Of a stretch of DNA of 64,000 nt, positions 23,956 to 33,194 are shown in pieces. Both the position numbers and the translations under genes were made by a program. The notes under the pieces were generated by a model. That model worked only from the letters and a program-made list of their open reading frames with translations, had not been told where the DNA came from and made no database searches. Numbering within the stretch: the stretch's first letter is position 1; every line of letters begins with the position of its first letter. Source of the stretch: Bryobacterales bacterium (GTDB lineage Bacteria > Acidobacteriota > Terriglobia > Bryobacterales > Bryobacteraceae); the NCBI GenBank assembly GCA_003164035.1, contig PLRS01000036.1:1-64000 (forward strand), read 5' to 3'.

Positions 23956-26900
23956 ATGCGACGCACAATCGGTTTCGCCGTTCTTATTTCGATGGCCTCG
24001 ATCCACGCACCGGCACAACGGCGTGGAGGCGGTGCCGCTCTGCCGCAGAGCCTGCAATTTCGATTCATGGGCCCGGCCGTGGGCAACCGCATCTCCGCCG
24101 CGGCGGGCATCCCCGGCGACCCGACCACTTATTACGCCGGCGCGGCTTCGGGCGGCGTGTGGAAATCCACCGACAGCGGTAAAAGCTGGGTACCTATTTT
24201 CGATAACGAGCCCGTGCAGGCTATCGGATCGCTCGCCGTGGCGCCCAGCGATCCCAAGGTCGTATGGGCCGGCACCGGCGAAGCCTGGGCCATCCGCGAT
24301 AGCGACATGATGGGCGACGGCATCTACAAATCCACCGACGCCGGCGCCACCTGGCAGCACATGGGACTGGCCGAAACCGGCCGCATCGGCCGCATTTCGA
24401 TTCATCCCACCGACCCCAACATCGTCTACGCCTGCGCCACCGGACGCCTCACCGGCCCGCAGCGGGAGCGCGGCGTGTTCAAAACCACCGATGGCGGCCG
24501 CACCTGGGAGCAGGTTCTGTTCGTCGACCCCAACACCGGCTGCAGCGGCCTCAGCATGGATGCCCACGATCCGGAAACCCTCTTCGCCGGCACCTGGCAG
24601 GCCGAAATGCACACGTATGGCATGTACAGCGGCGGGCCGGGCAGCGCGGTCTACGTCACCCACGACGCCGGGGCCCACTGGAAGAAGCTGGAAGGCCACG
24701 GCCTGCCGCATTCGCCCGTCGGCAAGGTCGATGTGGCCATCGCGCCCACCGATTCCAAGCGGGTTTACGCTCTGATCCAGACCGCCGATCAGGGCTCCAT
24801 CTGGCGATCCGACGACGGCGGCGAAACGTGGAACAACGGAAGCTGGCAGCGGGCTCTCATTGGCCGCGCAGGCTACTATATCCACCTGGCCGTTTCCACC
24901 TCCAATCCCGACGAGGTGCTGGTGGCCAATTCCAGCTTCTGGCTTTCCACCGATGGCGCCAAGAGTTTCGTCGAGGTGCATTGGGGCGGCGACACCCACG
25001 ACATCTGGATCGACCCCAAAGATAGCAAACGCATCCTGGTCACCCACGATGGCGGCATGTATATGACCACCGACCATGGCGCCACCTCCACCACCGTGAC
25101 TCTCCCCATCGGCCAGATCTACCACGTGGCCGTGGATAACGACGTGCCGTATCACATCTACGGCAACATGCAGGACGACGGCACCATGCGCGGCCTCAGC
25201 ACCACGCAGGAAGCCGGACCGAACGTGCCGGGACAAAGCCAGGGCGGGCGCGGATACGGCGGGCGCGGCGGCTTCGGCGTAGGCACGTGGGAGCACACCC
25301 TCGGCGGCTGCGAATCCGGCTTCACCCTCCCCGACCTCACCGATACCAACATCGTCTGGGCCACCTGCTACGGCAACGAAGTCACCCGTTACGACACGCG
25401 CACCAAGCTGGCGCGCTCGGTCAGCCCGTGGCTGCATACGCTCGATGCCGCGCCCGACCAGGTGAAATACCGCTGCCACTGGAGTCCGCCGCTGGCCATC
25501 GACCCCTTCGATCACAACGCCGTGTATTACGGTTGCCAGAAGATTCTCCGCACCACCAACGGCGGCATGAGCTGGAGCGAAGTGAGCGGCGATCTTTCCA
25601 CTCAGAACCCCAGGTTTAACACTTCCTCCGGCGGCATCGTGGGCGATAACCTGGGCCAGTTCTACGGCGAGGTGGTGTTTTCGATCGCCTTCTCGGAAAT
25701 TCGCAAGGGCCTCATCTGGGCCGGCACCAACGACGGCAAAATCTGGTATTCGCCGGATGGCTCGAAGACCTGGGTCGACGCGAGCAAGAATTTGACCGGC
25801 CTGCCGGCGCGCGGCGTGATTTCCAAAATCGAACCGTCCCACTTCGACCCGGCCGCGGCCTACATTTGCGTCGACTTCCACCTGATGGACAACCGCGATC
25901 CCTGGATCTATAAAACCACCGATTTAGGCAAGACCTGGACCAAGGTCAGCGGCGATCTGCCCACCGGCCATCCGCTCGACTACGCGCGGGTAATTGCCGA
26001 GAACCCCAACCGGAAGGGCAACCTGTTCGCCGGTACCGGCCGCGCGCTCTACTACACCCTCGACGACGGCGCTCACTGGAAGCAATTGAAGGACGGACTA
26101 CCGGCGGCGCCGGTCTCCTGGGTGGTGGTGCAGAAGCAGGCCCACGACCTGGTGGTTTCCACATACGGGCGCGGCTTCTACATCATGAACGACATCACCC
26201 CGCTGGAGCAGGGTCTGATGGAGCCGTCCCACACCGAGCCGGTTTCGCTCGCGGCGCCGCGGCCCGTCTATCGCCTTTTCCAGGGCGCCCGTGCCGATAT
26301 TTCGTTCCTGTTGAAGTCCGTGCCCAAATCGCCCGTCGAGATCGAAATTCTCGACGCCAAAGGCGCGCTGGTGAACAGGCTTCCCACGCCGCCCAATCCG
26401 CACCAAGGTCTGAACCGGGTTGCCTGGGACCTGCGCTACCAAGCGCCGCGAGCCGTGGCGCTGCGTACCACCCCTCCCGAGAATCCTCACATCTGGGAGG
26501 AGCCGCGCTTCCGGAATCAGGATACCCGGCCCATCACCCACTGGGGTCTGGCCGAAGCCGAAGTCGGCCCTATCGCCGCACCCGGCGATTATACTCTGAA
26601 GCTGACTGTCGATGGCCAGAGCTTCACTCAGCCGCTCCGCATCCTGCTGCCGCCAGCGAGCCACGGCACCGAAGCCGACATTCAAGCGTCGGTCCGGCTG
26701 CAGCTCAAAGTGCGTGACGACATCACCACCGCCGCCAACATGACCAACCAGGTCGAGTGGCTGCGCAAGCAGCTCGCCGACGACGAGAAAACCGTGGCCG
26801 GGAAGACCGAGTTGCTAAAGGCCATCGACGACCTCGACAAGAAGATGCAGGCCGTAGAATACCAGTTGATCACCCGCGCCGACGCCTTGAGCGACGACAA

Positions 26901-27183
26901 GTATTTTCAAACCGCCGACAAACTGTATCTCAATCTGATCTGGCTGAACGGTGAGATCGGCACCGGCGGCGGCGACGTGGCCGGCACGGCCGATTATGGT
27001 CCCACCGAAACCGCCGTGGGCCTGGTGCTGGGGCTTGAAAAAGAACTCCAGGGCGTCCAGGAGCAATACAAATCGGTAATGGAGAAAGACGTTCCGGAGT
27101 ACAACCGGTCAATCGGCGGCACGGGCCTTAAGCCGTTGAAGACCGGCGACGCACCGCCACCGCCAGCCGGGAGCGGCGGGTGA
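23956..27183 (+). CDS. Giant secreted BNR/VPS10 (sortilin-like) propeller protein 1
   Basis: 1075 residues with a signal peptide. Residues 30-780 hold more than ten BNR/Asp-box motifs (WKSTDSGKSW, YKSTDAGATW, FKTTDGGRTW, RSDDGGETW, YSPDGSKTW, YKTTDLGKTW) making a large propeller related to VPS10/sortilin and to xyloglucanase-like BNR proteins. Then comes an Ig-like segment (VSLAAPRPVYRLFQGARADI) and a helical end, about 925-1040. The order matches the family often annotated as glycosyl hydrolase, but no catalytic acids are assignable, so activity is uncertain. ATG 23956 follows GGAAGGGG by 10 bp. A paralogue lies at 37482-40613. Confidence 0.88.
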   Translation: MRRTIGFAVLISMASIHAPAQRRGGGAALPQSLQFRFMGPAVGNRISAAAGIPGDPTTYYAGAASGGVWKSTDSGKSWVPIFDNEPVQAIGSLAVAPSDPKVVWAGTGEAWAIRDSDMMGDGIYKSTDAGATWQHMGLAETGRIGRISIHPTDPNIVYACATGRLTGPQRERGVFKTTDGGRTWEQVLFVDPNTGCSGLSMDAHDPETLFAGTWQAEMHTYGMYSGGPGSAVYVTHDAGAHWKKLEGHGLPHSPVGKVDVAIAPTDSKRVYALIQTADQGSIWRSDDGGETWNNGSWQRALIGRAGYYIHLAVSTSNPDEVLVANSSFWLSTDGAKSFVEVHWGGDTHDIWIDPKDSKRILVTHDGGMYMTTDHGATSTTVTLPIGQIYHVAVDNDVPYHIYGNMQDDGTMRGLSTTQEAGPNVPGQSQGGRGYGGRGGFGVGTWEHTLGGCESGFTLPDLTDTNIVWATCYGNEVTRYDTRTKLARSVSPWLHTLDAAPDQVKYRCHWSPPLAIDPFDHNAVYYGCQKILRTTNGGMSWSEVSGDLSTQNPRFNTSSGGIVGDNLGQFYGEVVFSIAFSEIRKGLIWAGTNDGKIWYSPDGSKTWVDASKNLTGLPARGVISKIEPSHFDPAAAYICVDFHLMDNRDPWIYKTTDLGKTWTKVSGDLPTGHPLDYARVIAENPNRKGNLFAGTGRALYYTLDDGAHWKQLKDGLPAAPVSWVVVQKQAHDLVVSTYGRGFYIMNDITPLEQGLMEPSHTEPVSLAAPRPVYRLFQGARADISFLLKSVPKSPVEIEILDAKGALVNRLPTPPNPHQGLNRVAWDLRYQAPRAVALRTTPPENPHIWEEPRFRNQDTRPITHWGLAEAEVGPIAAPGDYTLKLTVDGQSFTQPLRILLPPASHGTEADIQASVRLQLKVRDDITTAANMTNQVEWLRKQLADDEKTVAGKTELLKAIDDLDKKMQAVEYQLITRADALSDDKYFQTADKLYLNLIWLNGEIGTGGGDVAGTADYGPTETAVGLVLGLEKELQGVQEQYKSVMEKDVPEYNRSIGGTGLKPLKTGDAPPPPAGSGG

Positions 27184-27198
27184 TTTGTTTTCGGGCGG

Positions 27199-27397
27199 TC
27201 ACGGGCGGGTCCAGCGGTCCTCTATCACGCTGAGACGTGTATCGATATCGGCTATTTTGCCGGTCATGATCTTGATGTCCGAGCGGATTTCGCGGATGTC
27301 CTCGCGTACGCCGCTTAGGGTGAAGAGGCTGACTGTCATGCTGGCCAGGACGGCGAGAGTGGGAATTCCGATGGCCAGGTAAAGTTGCCGCCCACAT
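27199..27397 (-). pseudogene. Small membrane-anchored coiled-coil protein, frameshifted
   Basis: One minus-strand frame encodes a transmembrane helix and coiled coil (QLYLAIGIPTLAVLASMTVS, then REDIREIRSDIKIMTGKIAD, DIDTRLSVIEDRW). It lacks a start and is preceded directly by a stop. If one G of the GGG at codon 2-3 is removed, the ATG at 27397 comes in frame and gives MWRQLYLAIGIPTLAV, the usual beginning of these small proteins, which are common in acidobacteria. So either a one-base insertion disabled the gene or the sequence has an error. Confidence 0.65.
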
Positions 27398-27449
27398 TAC
27401 GCAGTGGCCTCGGGGGTCCTGTTTTAGCGCCTATACGCCGGGGGGGCGG

Positions 27450-27576
27450 GGCGCTTAACCGATTTTGGGGGAGTTAGTTTCCCGCAACTGCTCCCTGGCG
27501 GTCGCGGCTCGGTAAGTGACTGCAAACACGCGGTGTCCGTAACCGAGCCGCGACCGTCAGGGAGCGGTTGCCGGCA
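27450..27576. repeat. CGCTCCCT palindromic element, reverse-oriented copy
   Basis: Left end GCGCTTAACCGATTTTGGGG, then arms CTCCCTGGCGGTCGCGGCTC and GAGCCGCGACCGTCAGGGAG around a loop GTAAGTGACTGCAAACACGC. The loop is the reverse complement of the loop in the 19.0-kb copy, so the two copies are oppositely oriented. The right outer arm is missing. Together with the frameshifted small gene it fills the gap 27184-27613. Confidence 0.75.
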
Positions 27577-27613
27577 GAATTGCCCCACAACTTAGACCAC
27601 GTTCCTCCCGCGC

Positions 27614-29374
27614 CTACGGCACCGACGGCGGTGTGACCCTTCGCTTGGTCGCCTGTTCAAACGCATAACCCATTTCGAGCAGCTTCGGTTCGCTGCACGC
27701 CATTCCGGTGAAGGCAACTCCGAACGGCTGGGGCTTGGCGTCGAAACCGGGCGGGAAGGGAGGCGTGGGGGCGTCGGGCACCATCCCGAAGGGCACAATG
27801 ACCGTCGGGTACCCGGGCCGGGCGGCGATCGCGGCGCCGCTGGCGCCGGGGAATAGCAGCGCGTCCAGGCGGTCGGCCTTCATGACCGCGTCGATACCCT
27901 CGGTGGCGGCCAGCCGAATGTCTTTGGCGCGGTCGGCTTCGTATCGCGCTCGGTCGCGCTCCACGTCCATCTCATCGGAGATATCCAGTTGCGACTGCCC
28001 GTATTTGATGGCGCCGGCAACGGTGTGAGTGATGTTCCATTCGCGCAGCTCGGTGAGCGAGTGGATCGGCACCGAGGCTCCCAGCGTCGCCAGCCAGGCG
28101 TTGAAGTCGCGCTTCATGCCGTACTTCAGCACCACGGAACAATCGGTGTCCTTACCCTTGGAGTTGTTCACCCCGGAGCACTGTCCCCACAGCGCAAAGT
28201 TCTGCGACGGGTCCTGGCTCACGATACTCGGGATGTTGGCCGGATCCACGATTTCGGCGCCTTGCTGTTTGAGAATCGCAATCGCTTCGGTCATGACGCG
28301 CGTCTGTTCCGGTGTGAGGCCGTTGCCGAAACCGCCGCCTCCGCCGCCCCTCCCTCCGCGGCCGTGTCCGCCGGGTAGGTCGGTATGGTCGTAGTAATAT
28401 GCGCGCGGGATGCCGATACGCACGCCCTTCAAGCCATCGGCTTTGAGAAACTGCGTGTAATCGCGGCCCGGCGGCGGCGTGCAGGTTTTGGTGGCGGCAT
28501 CGTTGGGATCGGGTGCGGGGCTTTCGAGCGCGCCCAGCATGATGGCGGCGTCGGTCACCGTGCGGGCCATCGGGCCGGCCGTATCCTGGTCGGCGGTGAT
28601 GGGGATCACGCCATAGCGGCTGATGCGGCCCACGGTCGGCTTCACCGCCGCCAGCATGTTCTGGTTCGACGGGCTCAGAATCGAACCCGACGTCTCCGAG
28701 CCCACGTTGCCGGCCCAGAAACTCGCGGCCGTGCCCACGCCCGAACTCGAACCGCCGGTTTGCAAGGCCGGACGGCCGTCGAAAGAGCCTTCGCGCGGAT
28801 CGCGCCGCGGGTCGTAGGGATTGAAGCCGAAGCCGCGGATGGCGTTGTAGTTGCCCGGCATGGGAGTAGGCGCGCCAGCCACCCAGTTGGCCAGCTCCGA
28901 AAGCCCGGTCTTGGCGATGATCACCGCCCCCGCGCCGCGCAGGTTTTTCACCACCGTGGCGTCGTAGGGCGGCACATACCCGTCGAACGCCAGCGCGCCG
29001 CCGGTGGTGACGATATCGTGGGTGAGCACGTTGTCCTTGAGCGCGATCGGAATGCCGTGCAGCGGGCCGCGAACGTGTCCCTCGGCCCGTTCGCGGTCGC
29101 GCTCATCGGCTTCTTCCAGTACGTGCGGATTGACCGTGACGATGCAGTGGAGCTTGTCTTCGTACATGCCGATGCGGGCCAGAAAGAGCGTCACCAGTTG
29201 GCGCGAGGTGAGGCGCTTCTGCTCCATCGCCGCGCGCATTTCCGGGATGGTCGATTCCAACACTTGGAACGGCTGCGGCGCGGCCGGCTTGGTCTGGCCC
29301 TCCAGCGCGCCGCGCCAGCAGAGAGCTGCCGCCGCGGCGGCCAGGGCAAAGGGTAAAAGGCGAATTGGTCTCAT
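27614..29374 (-). CDS. Secreted amidase (amidase-signature family)
   Basis: 586 residues with a signal peptide (IRLLPFALAAAAAALCWRGA). The Ser-cisSer-Lys triad of the family is visible: Lys in GIPIALKDNVLTHD, the first Ser in LQTGGSSSGVGTAASFW, the nucleophile Ser in NVGSETSGSILSPS. A Gly-rich insert (GGHGRGGRGGGGGGFGNG) is unusual. Such exported enzymes cleave linear amides; the substrate cannot be inferred. The frame is open far upstream, but that part is antisense of the Oar gene tail; ATG 29374 lies 15 bp after the Oar stop, so the two form an operon. Confidence 0.9.
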   Translation of the reverse strand: MRPIRLLPFALAAAAAALCWRGALEGQTKPAAPQPFQVLESTIPEMRAAMEQKRLTSRQLVTLFLARIGMYEDKLHCIVTVNPHVLEEADERDRERAEGHVRGPLHGIPIALKDNVLTHDIVTTGGALAFDGYVPPYDATVVKNLRGAGAVIIAKTGLSELANWVAGAPTPMPGNYNAIRGFGFNPYDPRRDPREGSFDGRPALQTGGSSSGVGTAASFWAGNVGSETSGSILSPSNQNMLAAVKPTVGRISRYGVIPITADQDTAGPMARTVTDAAIMLGALESPAPDPNDAATKTCTPPPGRDYTQFLKADGLKGVRIGIPRAYYYDHTDLPGGHGRGGRGGGGGGFGNGLTPEQTRVMTEAIAILKQQGAEIVDPANIPSIVSQDPSQNFALWGQCSGVNNSKGKDTDCSVVLKYGMKRDFNAWLATLGASVPIHSLTELREWNITHTVAGAIKYGQSQLDISDEMDVERDRARYEADRAKDIRLAATEGIDAVMKADRLDALLFPGASGAAIAARPGYPTVIVPFGMVPDAPTPPFPPGFDAKPQPFGVAFTGMACSEPKLLEMGYAFEQATKRRVTPPSVP

Positions 29375-29388
29375 TGGGGCAAAAGGTA

Positions 29389-32300
29389 TCAGAAGACCAT
29401 GCGCAGGGCGAACTGGATCTGCCGCGAGCTGGCCCGCGAATCCTGCACGCCCGCCGAAGTGATCTTGCCGAAGGTCGAGCTCGTCTCGGTCACGCTCGGG
29501 TTGTCGAAGTTCGGATGGTTGAACAGGTTGAAAATCTCCCCACGGAATTGCAGGTAGCGCTCTTCTCTGCCCAGCGGGAAACGCTTCAACATGGAAAAAT
29601 CGAAGTCGTGCGTGGGCGGCCCGATGATGATGTCGCGGCCGGCACTGCCGTAGCGTCCGAGAAAGCTGTCGGAGAAGCAGGAGACGTTGAACCATTCCGC
29701 CGGGTCGTGGTTGAATGCATTGGGATTGCAAGTCACGTCCGGCCGCGTGCCGGTCTGGGTGCCCGAAAGTTGCAAGCCGGTGGTGGGATCGAGCGGATTG
29801 CCGGATTGAACCGTGACGATGCCGTTGGTTTGCCATTCGCCGACCAATAGGTTCAGCAGCGTCGAGCTCCTGCCTCCGAACGGCCGTCCATGACCGTAGG
29901 GCAGGTCGTAGGTGTAACTGGTAATGAAGCGGTTGCGCGTGTCGAAAGTCGACAGGCCTCGCTCCAGGTGAAAGTTAGTAACATCCACCACCGATCCGTT
30001 CCACAACGACGAATCGTCAATCGATTTCGAAAAAGTATAGGCGGCCAGGAATTGCAGCCCGTGCGAGAAGTTCTTCTGGTAGCTGGCCTGCAAGGAGTCA
30101 TAGATCGAAGACGCCGAGGGCGACCGGACGCTGATCGACGCGTACTCCGGATATTTGCGCAGCGCTTGCGTGAAGGATGCCGTGGGCGCCGGTTCGTTGT
30201 AATCGTAGGCGCGGTCCAGATGGGTGCCCTTCGACCCCACGTATCCGAGCGTGAAGCCCATGGTCGAGCTGAGCTGGTGTTGCACGTTGACGTTCCACTG
30301 CTGCATGTAGCCGTCGCGGAAAGGATTTTCCACCCAGGAAGCGCTGGGAAAGGCGGGCGTGACGGTGCCGCCGTACGGGTTCGCCAGGTTGATGTTGGGA
30401 ATGCCGGTGGTGCTCTGGTTATAACTGTAGGCCGTAAGGAACGGCGCCGTCAGGTTGGAGTTGAGAATGATGTTCAGAATCTTGACGTCCCAGAAAACGC
30501 CGTAGCCGCCGCGAATCACGGTCTTCGGTCCGAACGGCGTCCAGGCCAGGCCCAGGCGCGGCGCGAATTCACGCTTCGACGCGTTATAGATGTTGGGCGT
30601 CTGCGGCGTGGAAATGCGCAGGTCCGGCAGCGGCGTGCTGTTGGGGTAGGTTGGATCGAAAGTCGCCAGATGGTCGTACTTGTCGGTGGTGGGTGCGTTG
30701 TACTCCCAGCGGATGCCGAGGTTCAGCGTCAGGTTCGGCAGCACGCGAAAATCGTCCTGCGCGAACAGGTTGGTGGACGTCTGGCGCAGGCCCGCCACGG
30801 TGTTGGCGTTAATGCCTGCGAATGACCGGCTGACGCTGGACGTATCGGCGTCGCCCAGCAGCAAATCGGCGATGGCGTTGCCCGTTCCCGTAACCGCGTT
30901 GACCACCCCGGCGGATGTTTCCGAAGCTTGCGCGGTATAGAACGGGGTGAAGCTGATGGTGCCTCTGGCGCTGGAATCGAATAGAAAGCTTTCCTGAAAA
31001 TGGCGGATCTCGGCGCCGAACTTGATGGTGTGCCGGCCGCTCGTCCACGACAGCGAATCGGCATATTCGTACGTATTGTCGTGCCGGTCCTGCGGCAGGT
31101 TGGTGGCCTCGCCCAGGTGATCGTATCCGGTGACGTTGATCACCGGCACACCGAAGTCTTTGGGACTGCGCGAGGTGCCTTCAATTCCCAGGTCGGTCGA
31201 AACGTCGTCGCCCTCGTGCTGCTGGAAAATGCCGCCGCGCACGCGAGTGAACGAAACACGGGCGTCGTTCACCTTGGTGGGGCCGAGCAGCCGGATGTAA
31301 TCGGCTACCGCCTGCTGGCCTCCGTTGAGCGTGTTGCAGCCGAAGCCGGGCACGTTGTTGCTGCTCGCGCAGAACGAATCGAACGTGTCGAAGCGGTTCT
31401 CCTTGATGTAGCTGTAGCGGCCGAACAGCGTGTTGTTGTCGTTGAAGCGGTGGTCCACCCGCACCGTGAACTGGTCGAAGTTGTCCACCTTGGTGGGGCT
31501 CGACGTGTATAGCCCGTTAGCCGCCGAAGTTCCAGGTCCGTTGGGAGCCGGGTAGAGCCCCAGTACGTTGCTGCCGACCTGGGAAATATCCGACGCCGGA
31601 ATGATGTTGCCCGGGAATGGATTGCGCAGCGCCGTTCCGTTGCCCGTTTGCAGGGAAGACGGGTCGTAGATCAGGGTGGGAAGGGCCGAAAAATCGCCGG
31701 TTTTCATCGCCTGGGTGGGCTCGGTGGCTACCTTGGTGATGCCTTGCCGGACGCGCGTTCCCTCGTAATTGCCGAAGTAAAACGTCTTGTTTTTCTTGAT
31801 CGGACCGCCGATGGACGTGCCGTACTGGTTGCGTTTGTAGCCCGGAATCGGACCGGGGCGGTCGAAGAAGTTCTTGGCGTCCAGATCGTCGTTGCGCAGA
31901 TATTCGTACACCACGCCGTGAATCTGGTTGGTGCCGCTCTTGGTTGCGATATTGATTTGCGCTCCAGGGCTGCGGCCAAACTCGGCCGAATAAGTGCTGA
32001 CCTGGTCTTTGAACTCGAGAATGGCCTCGGTCGAAATCGCCACCGCGTACTGGTTGATGGCGAGGTCGTTGTTGTCCATTCCGTCCAGCAGGAAGTTATT
32101 GGATTGCTCGCGCGCGCCGTTGACCGTGAAGGAGCCTCCCTGGGTCTGGTTTTGCGAGCCCTTGACGCCGGTGTTGGCGCCCGGCCCGAGGAGTTGGAGT
32201 TGCAGGAAATTGCGGCCGTTAAGAGGCAGCTCGGTGACCTGCCTGTTGTCCACCACATTGCCGACGGTGGACGAATCCGTGCTCACCACGGCGGCTTGGG

Positions 32301-32664
32301 CCGCGACCATGACCACCTCGGAAACCTGCCCCATGGCCAGCGTGATGTCCTGGCGCAGGCGGTCGTCGACGCGCAACTCGATGCCGGTTCTCTCCGTCTT
32401 TTTGAAGTTGGGATCTTCCACTACCAGGTCGTAGCGCCCGGCGGGAATCTGCGGAATGGAATACTCACCCTCGTCGTTGGTAAGTTCGGAGCGGGTAAGT
32501 CCGGTCGAAACCTCTCTGACTGTAACTTTGGCTCTGCGGACAACGGCGCCCGAAGGATCGGTGACCGTGCCCAGAATGGTGCCGCGAACGGTTTGGGCCA
32601 CGGCTGGTGCCGCGGCAAGAATCGAGAATAAAAGTACACTTATAGCGCGAGACTTGCGAAGCAT
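29389..32664 (-). CDS. Oar-like TonB-dependent receptor with carboxypeptidase-regulatory domain
   Basis: An outer-membrane protein of 1091 residues. Signal peptide VLLFSILAAAPAVAQ, then a carboxypeptidase-regulatory-like beta sandwich (about 25-110, GTILGTVTDPSGAVVRRAKV), a plug (DNRQVTELPLNGRNFLQLQL), and a large barrel ending LRMVF, with terminal Phe as needed for BAM insertion. This architecture is greatly expanded in Solibacter and related acidobacteria and is thought to import oligosaccharides or other polymers. ATG 32664 has GGGGAG 5 bp upstream. It is the first gene of an operon with the secreted amidase. Confidence 0.92.
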   Translation of the reverse strand: MLRKSRAISVLLFSILAAAPAVAQTVRGTILGTVTDPSGAVVRRAKVTVREVSTGLTRSELTNDEGEYSIPQIPAGRYDLVVEDPNFKKTERTGIELRVDDRLRQDITLAMGQVSEVVMVAAQAAVVSTDSSTVGNVVDNRQVTELPLNGRNFLQLQLLGPGANTGVKGSQNQTQGGSFTVNGAREQSNNFLLDGMDNNDLAINQYAVAISTEAILEFKDQVSTYSAEFGRSPGAQINIATKSGTNQIHGVVYEYLRNDDLDAKNFFDRPGPIPGYKRNQYGTSIGGPIKKNKTFYFGNYEGTRVRQGITKVATEPTQAMKTGDFSALPTLIYDPSSLQTGNGTALRNPFPGNIIPASDISQVGSNVLGLYPAPNGPGTSAANGLYTSSPTKVDNFDQFTVRVDHRFNDNNTLFGRYSYIKENRFDTFDSFCASSNNVPGFGCNTLNGGQQAVADYIRLLGPTKVNDARVSFTRVRGGIFQQHEGDDVSTDLGIEGTSRSPKDFGVPVINVTGYDHLGEATNLPQDRHDNTYEYADSLSWTSGRHTIKFGAEIRHFQESFLFDSSARGTISFTPFYTAQASETSAGVVNAVTGTGNAIADLLLGDADTSSVSRSFAGINANTVAGLRQTSTNLFAQDDFRVLPNLTLNLGIRWEYNAPTTDKYDHLATFDPTYPNSTPLPDLRISTPQTPNIYNASKREFAPRLGLAWTPFGPKTVIRGGYGVFWDVKILNIILNSNLTAPFLTAYSYNQSTTGIPNINLANPYGGTVTPAFPSASWVENPFRDGYMQQWNVNVQHQLSSTMGFTLGYVGSKGTHLDRAYDYNEPAPTASFTQALRKYPEYASISVRSPSASSIYDSLQASYQKNFSHGLQFLAAYTFSKSIDDSSLWNGSVVDVTNFHLERGLSTFDTRNRFITSYTYDLPYGHGRPFGGRSSTLLNLLVGEWQTNGIVTVQSGNPLDPTTGLQLSGTQTGTRPDVTCNPNAFNHDPAEWFNVSCFSDSFLGRYGSAGRDIIIGPPTHDFDFSMLKRFPLGREERYLQFRGEIFNLFNHPNFDNPSVTETSSTFGKITSAGVQDSRASSRQIQFALRMVF

Positions 32665-32856
32665 AACTCCCCCTCTTGATAGCACTGTGGAATTATGCCG
32701 CTGGCTTGGCAGCGAACGAAGCTGGTTAAGCCTTTGCCTGACCTACGTAGAGGTACGACAGCATATTGGTAGAAGTATAAGGACCGGGTGCGGGAAAGTC
32801 AATTGATATCTCAGGATTTCTCATCGCATTGTAAGCGATGCCGTATCCGCGGTGCG

Positions 32857-32990
32857 GCTCGCGGGCAAGAACTCCTGGCGGTCGCGCCTCGGTTACGAGG
32901 GCCGTGTTTCAGTCGCTTACCGAGGCGCGACCGCCAGGGAGTTCTTGCCCGCGAGCGAATTTCCCCGGATCGGTTAAGCGCCAGCCGCCG
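32857..32990. repeat. CGCTCCCT-family palindromic element with compensated arms
   Basis: Arms GCTCGCGGGCAAGAACTCC... (32857-32893) and their complement (32919-32956) pair over 37 bp with one bulge. Compared with other copies, both arms carry matching changes (GCCTCGG with CCGAGGC; AAGAACTCC with GGGAGTTCTT), so pairing has been kept. The right end ATCGGTTAAGCG is as in the other copies, and CTCATTCCGG recurs at 33041-33050. The remaining gap 32686-33194 shows no gene. Confidence 0.75.
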
Positions 32991-33139
32991 CCCCATGGAA
33001 CGGAGCCTGCGGCAGTCTGCTAGTCTAAACGTTGGGGAAGCTCATTCCGGCATCGCTTGGCTAACGGATCGGGTGCGTGGTAGAGGAATACCGCGGTGCA
33101 AAGATTCGCCAGCTTCCGTTTCCGAAAACCCGTGTACCC

Positions 33140-33169
33140 TTGCTCCGGGCGACGGAAAGGCGTTATACC
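33140..33169 (+). promoter_or_regulatory. Possible sigma-70 promoter of the sugar-binding lipoprotein
   Basis: TTGCTC (33140-33145) and TATACC (33164-33169) are separated by 18 bp, with the ribosome-binding AAGGAGG at 33183-33189 and ATG at 33195. Each box deviates from the consensus; a weak call based on position. Confidence 0.35.
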
Positions 33170-33194
33170 TAATATGCTTGCCAAGGAGGATATC

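Noticed and set aside
29375-29836. N-terminal extension of the amidase
   Set aside because: Reads over the Oar barrel end in another frame; the signal peptide starts at 29374.
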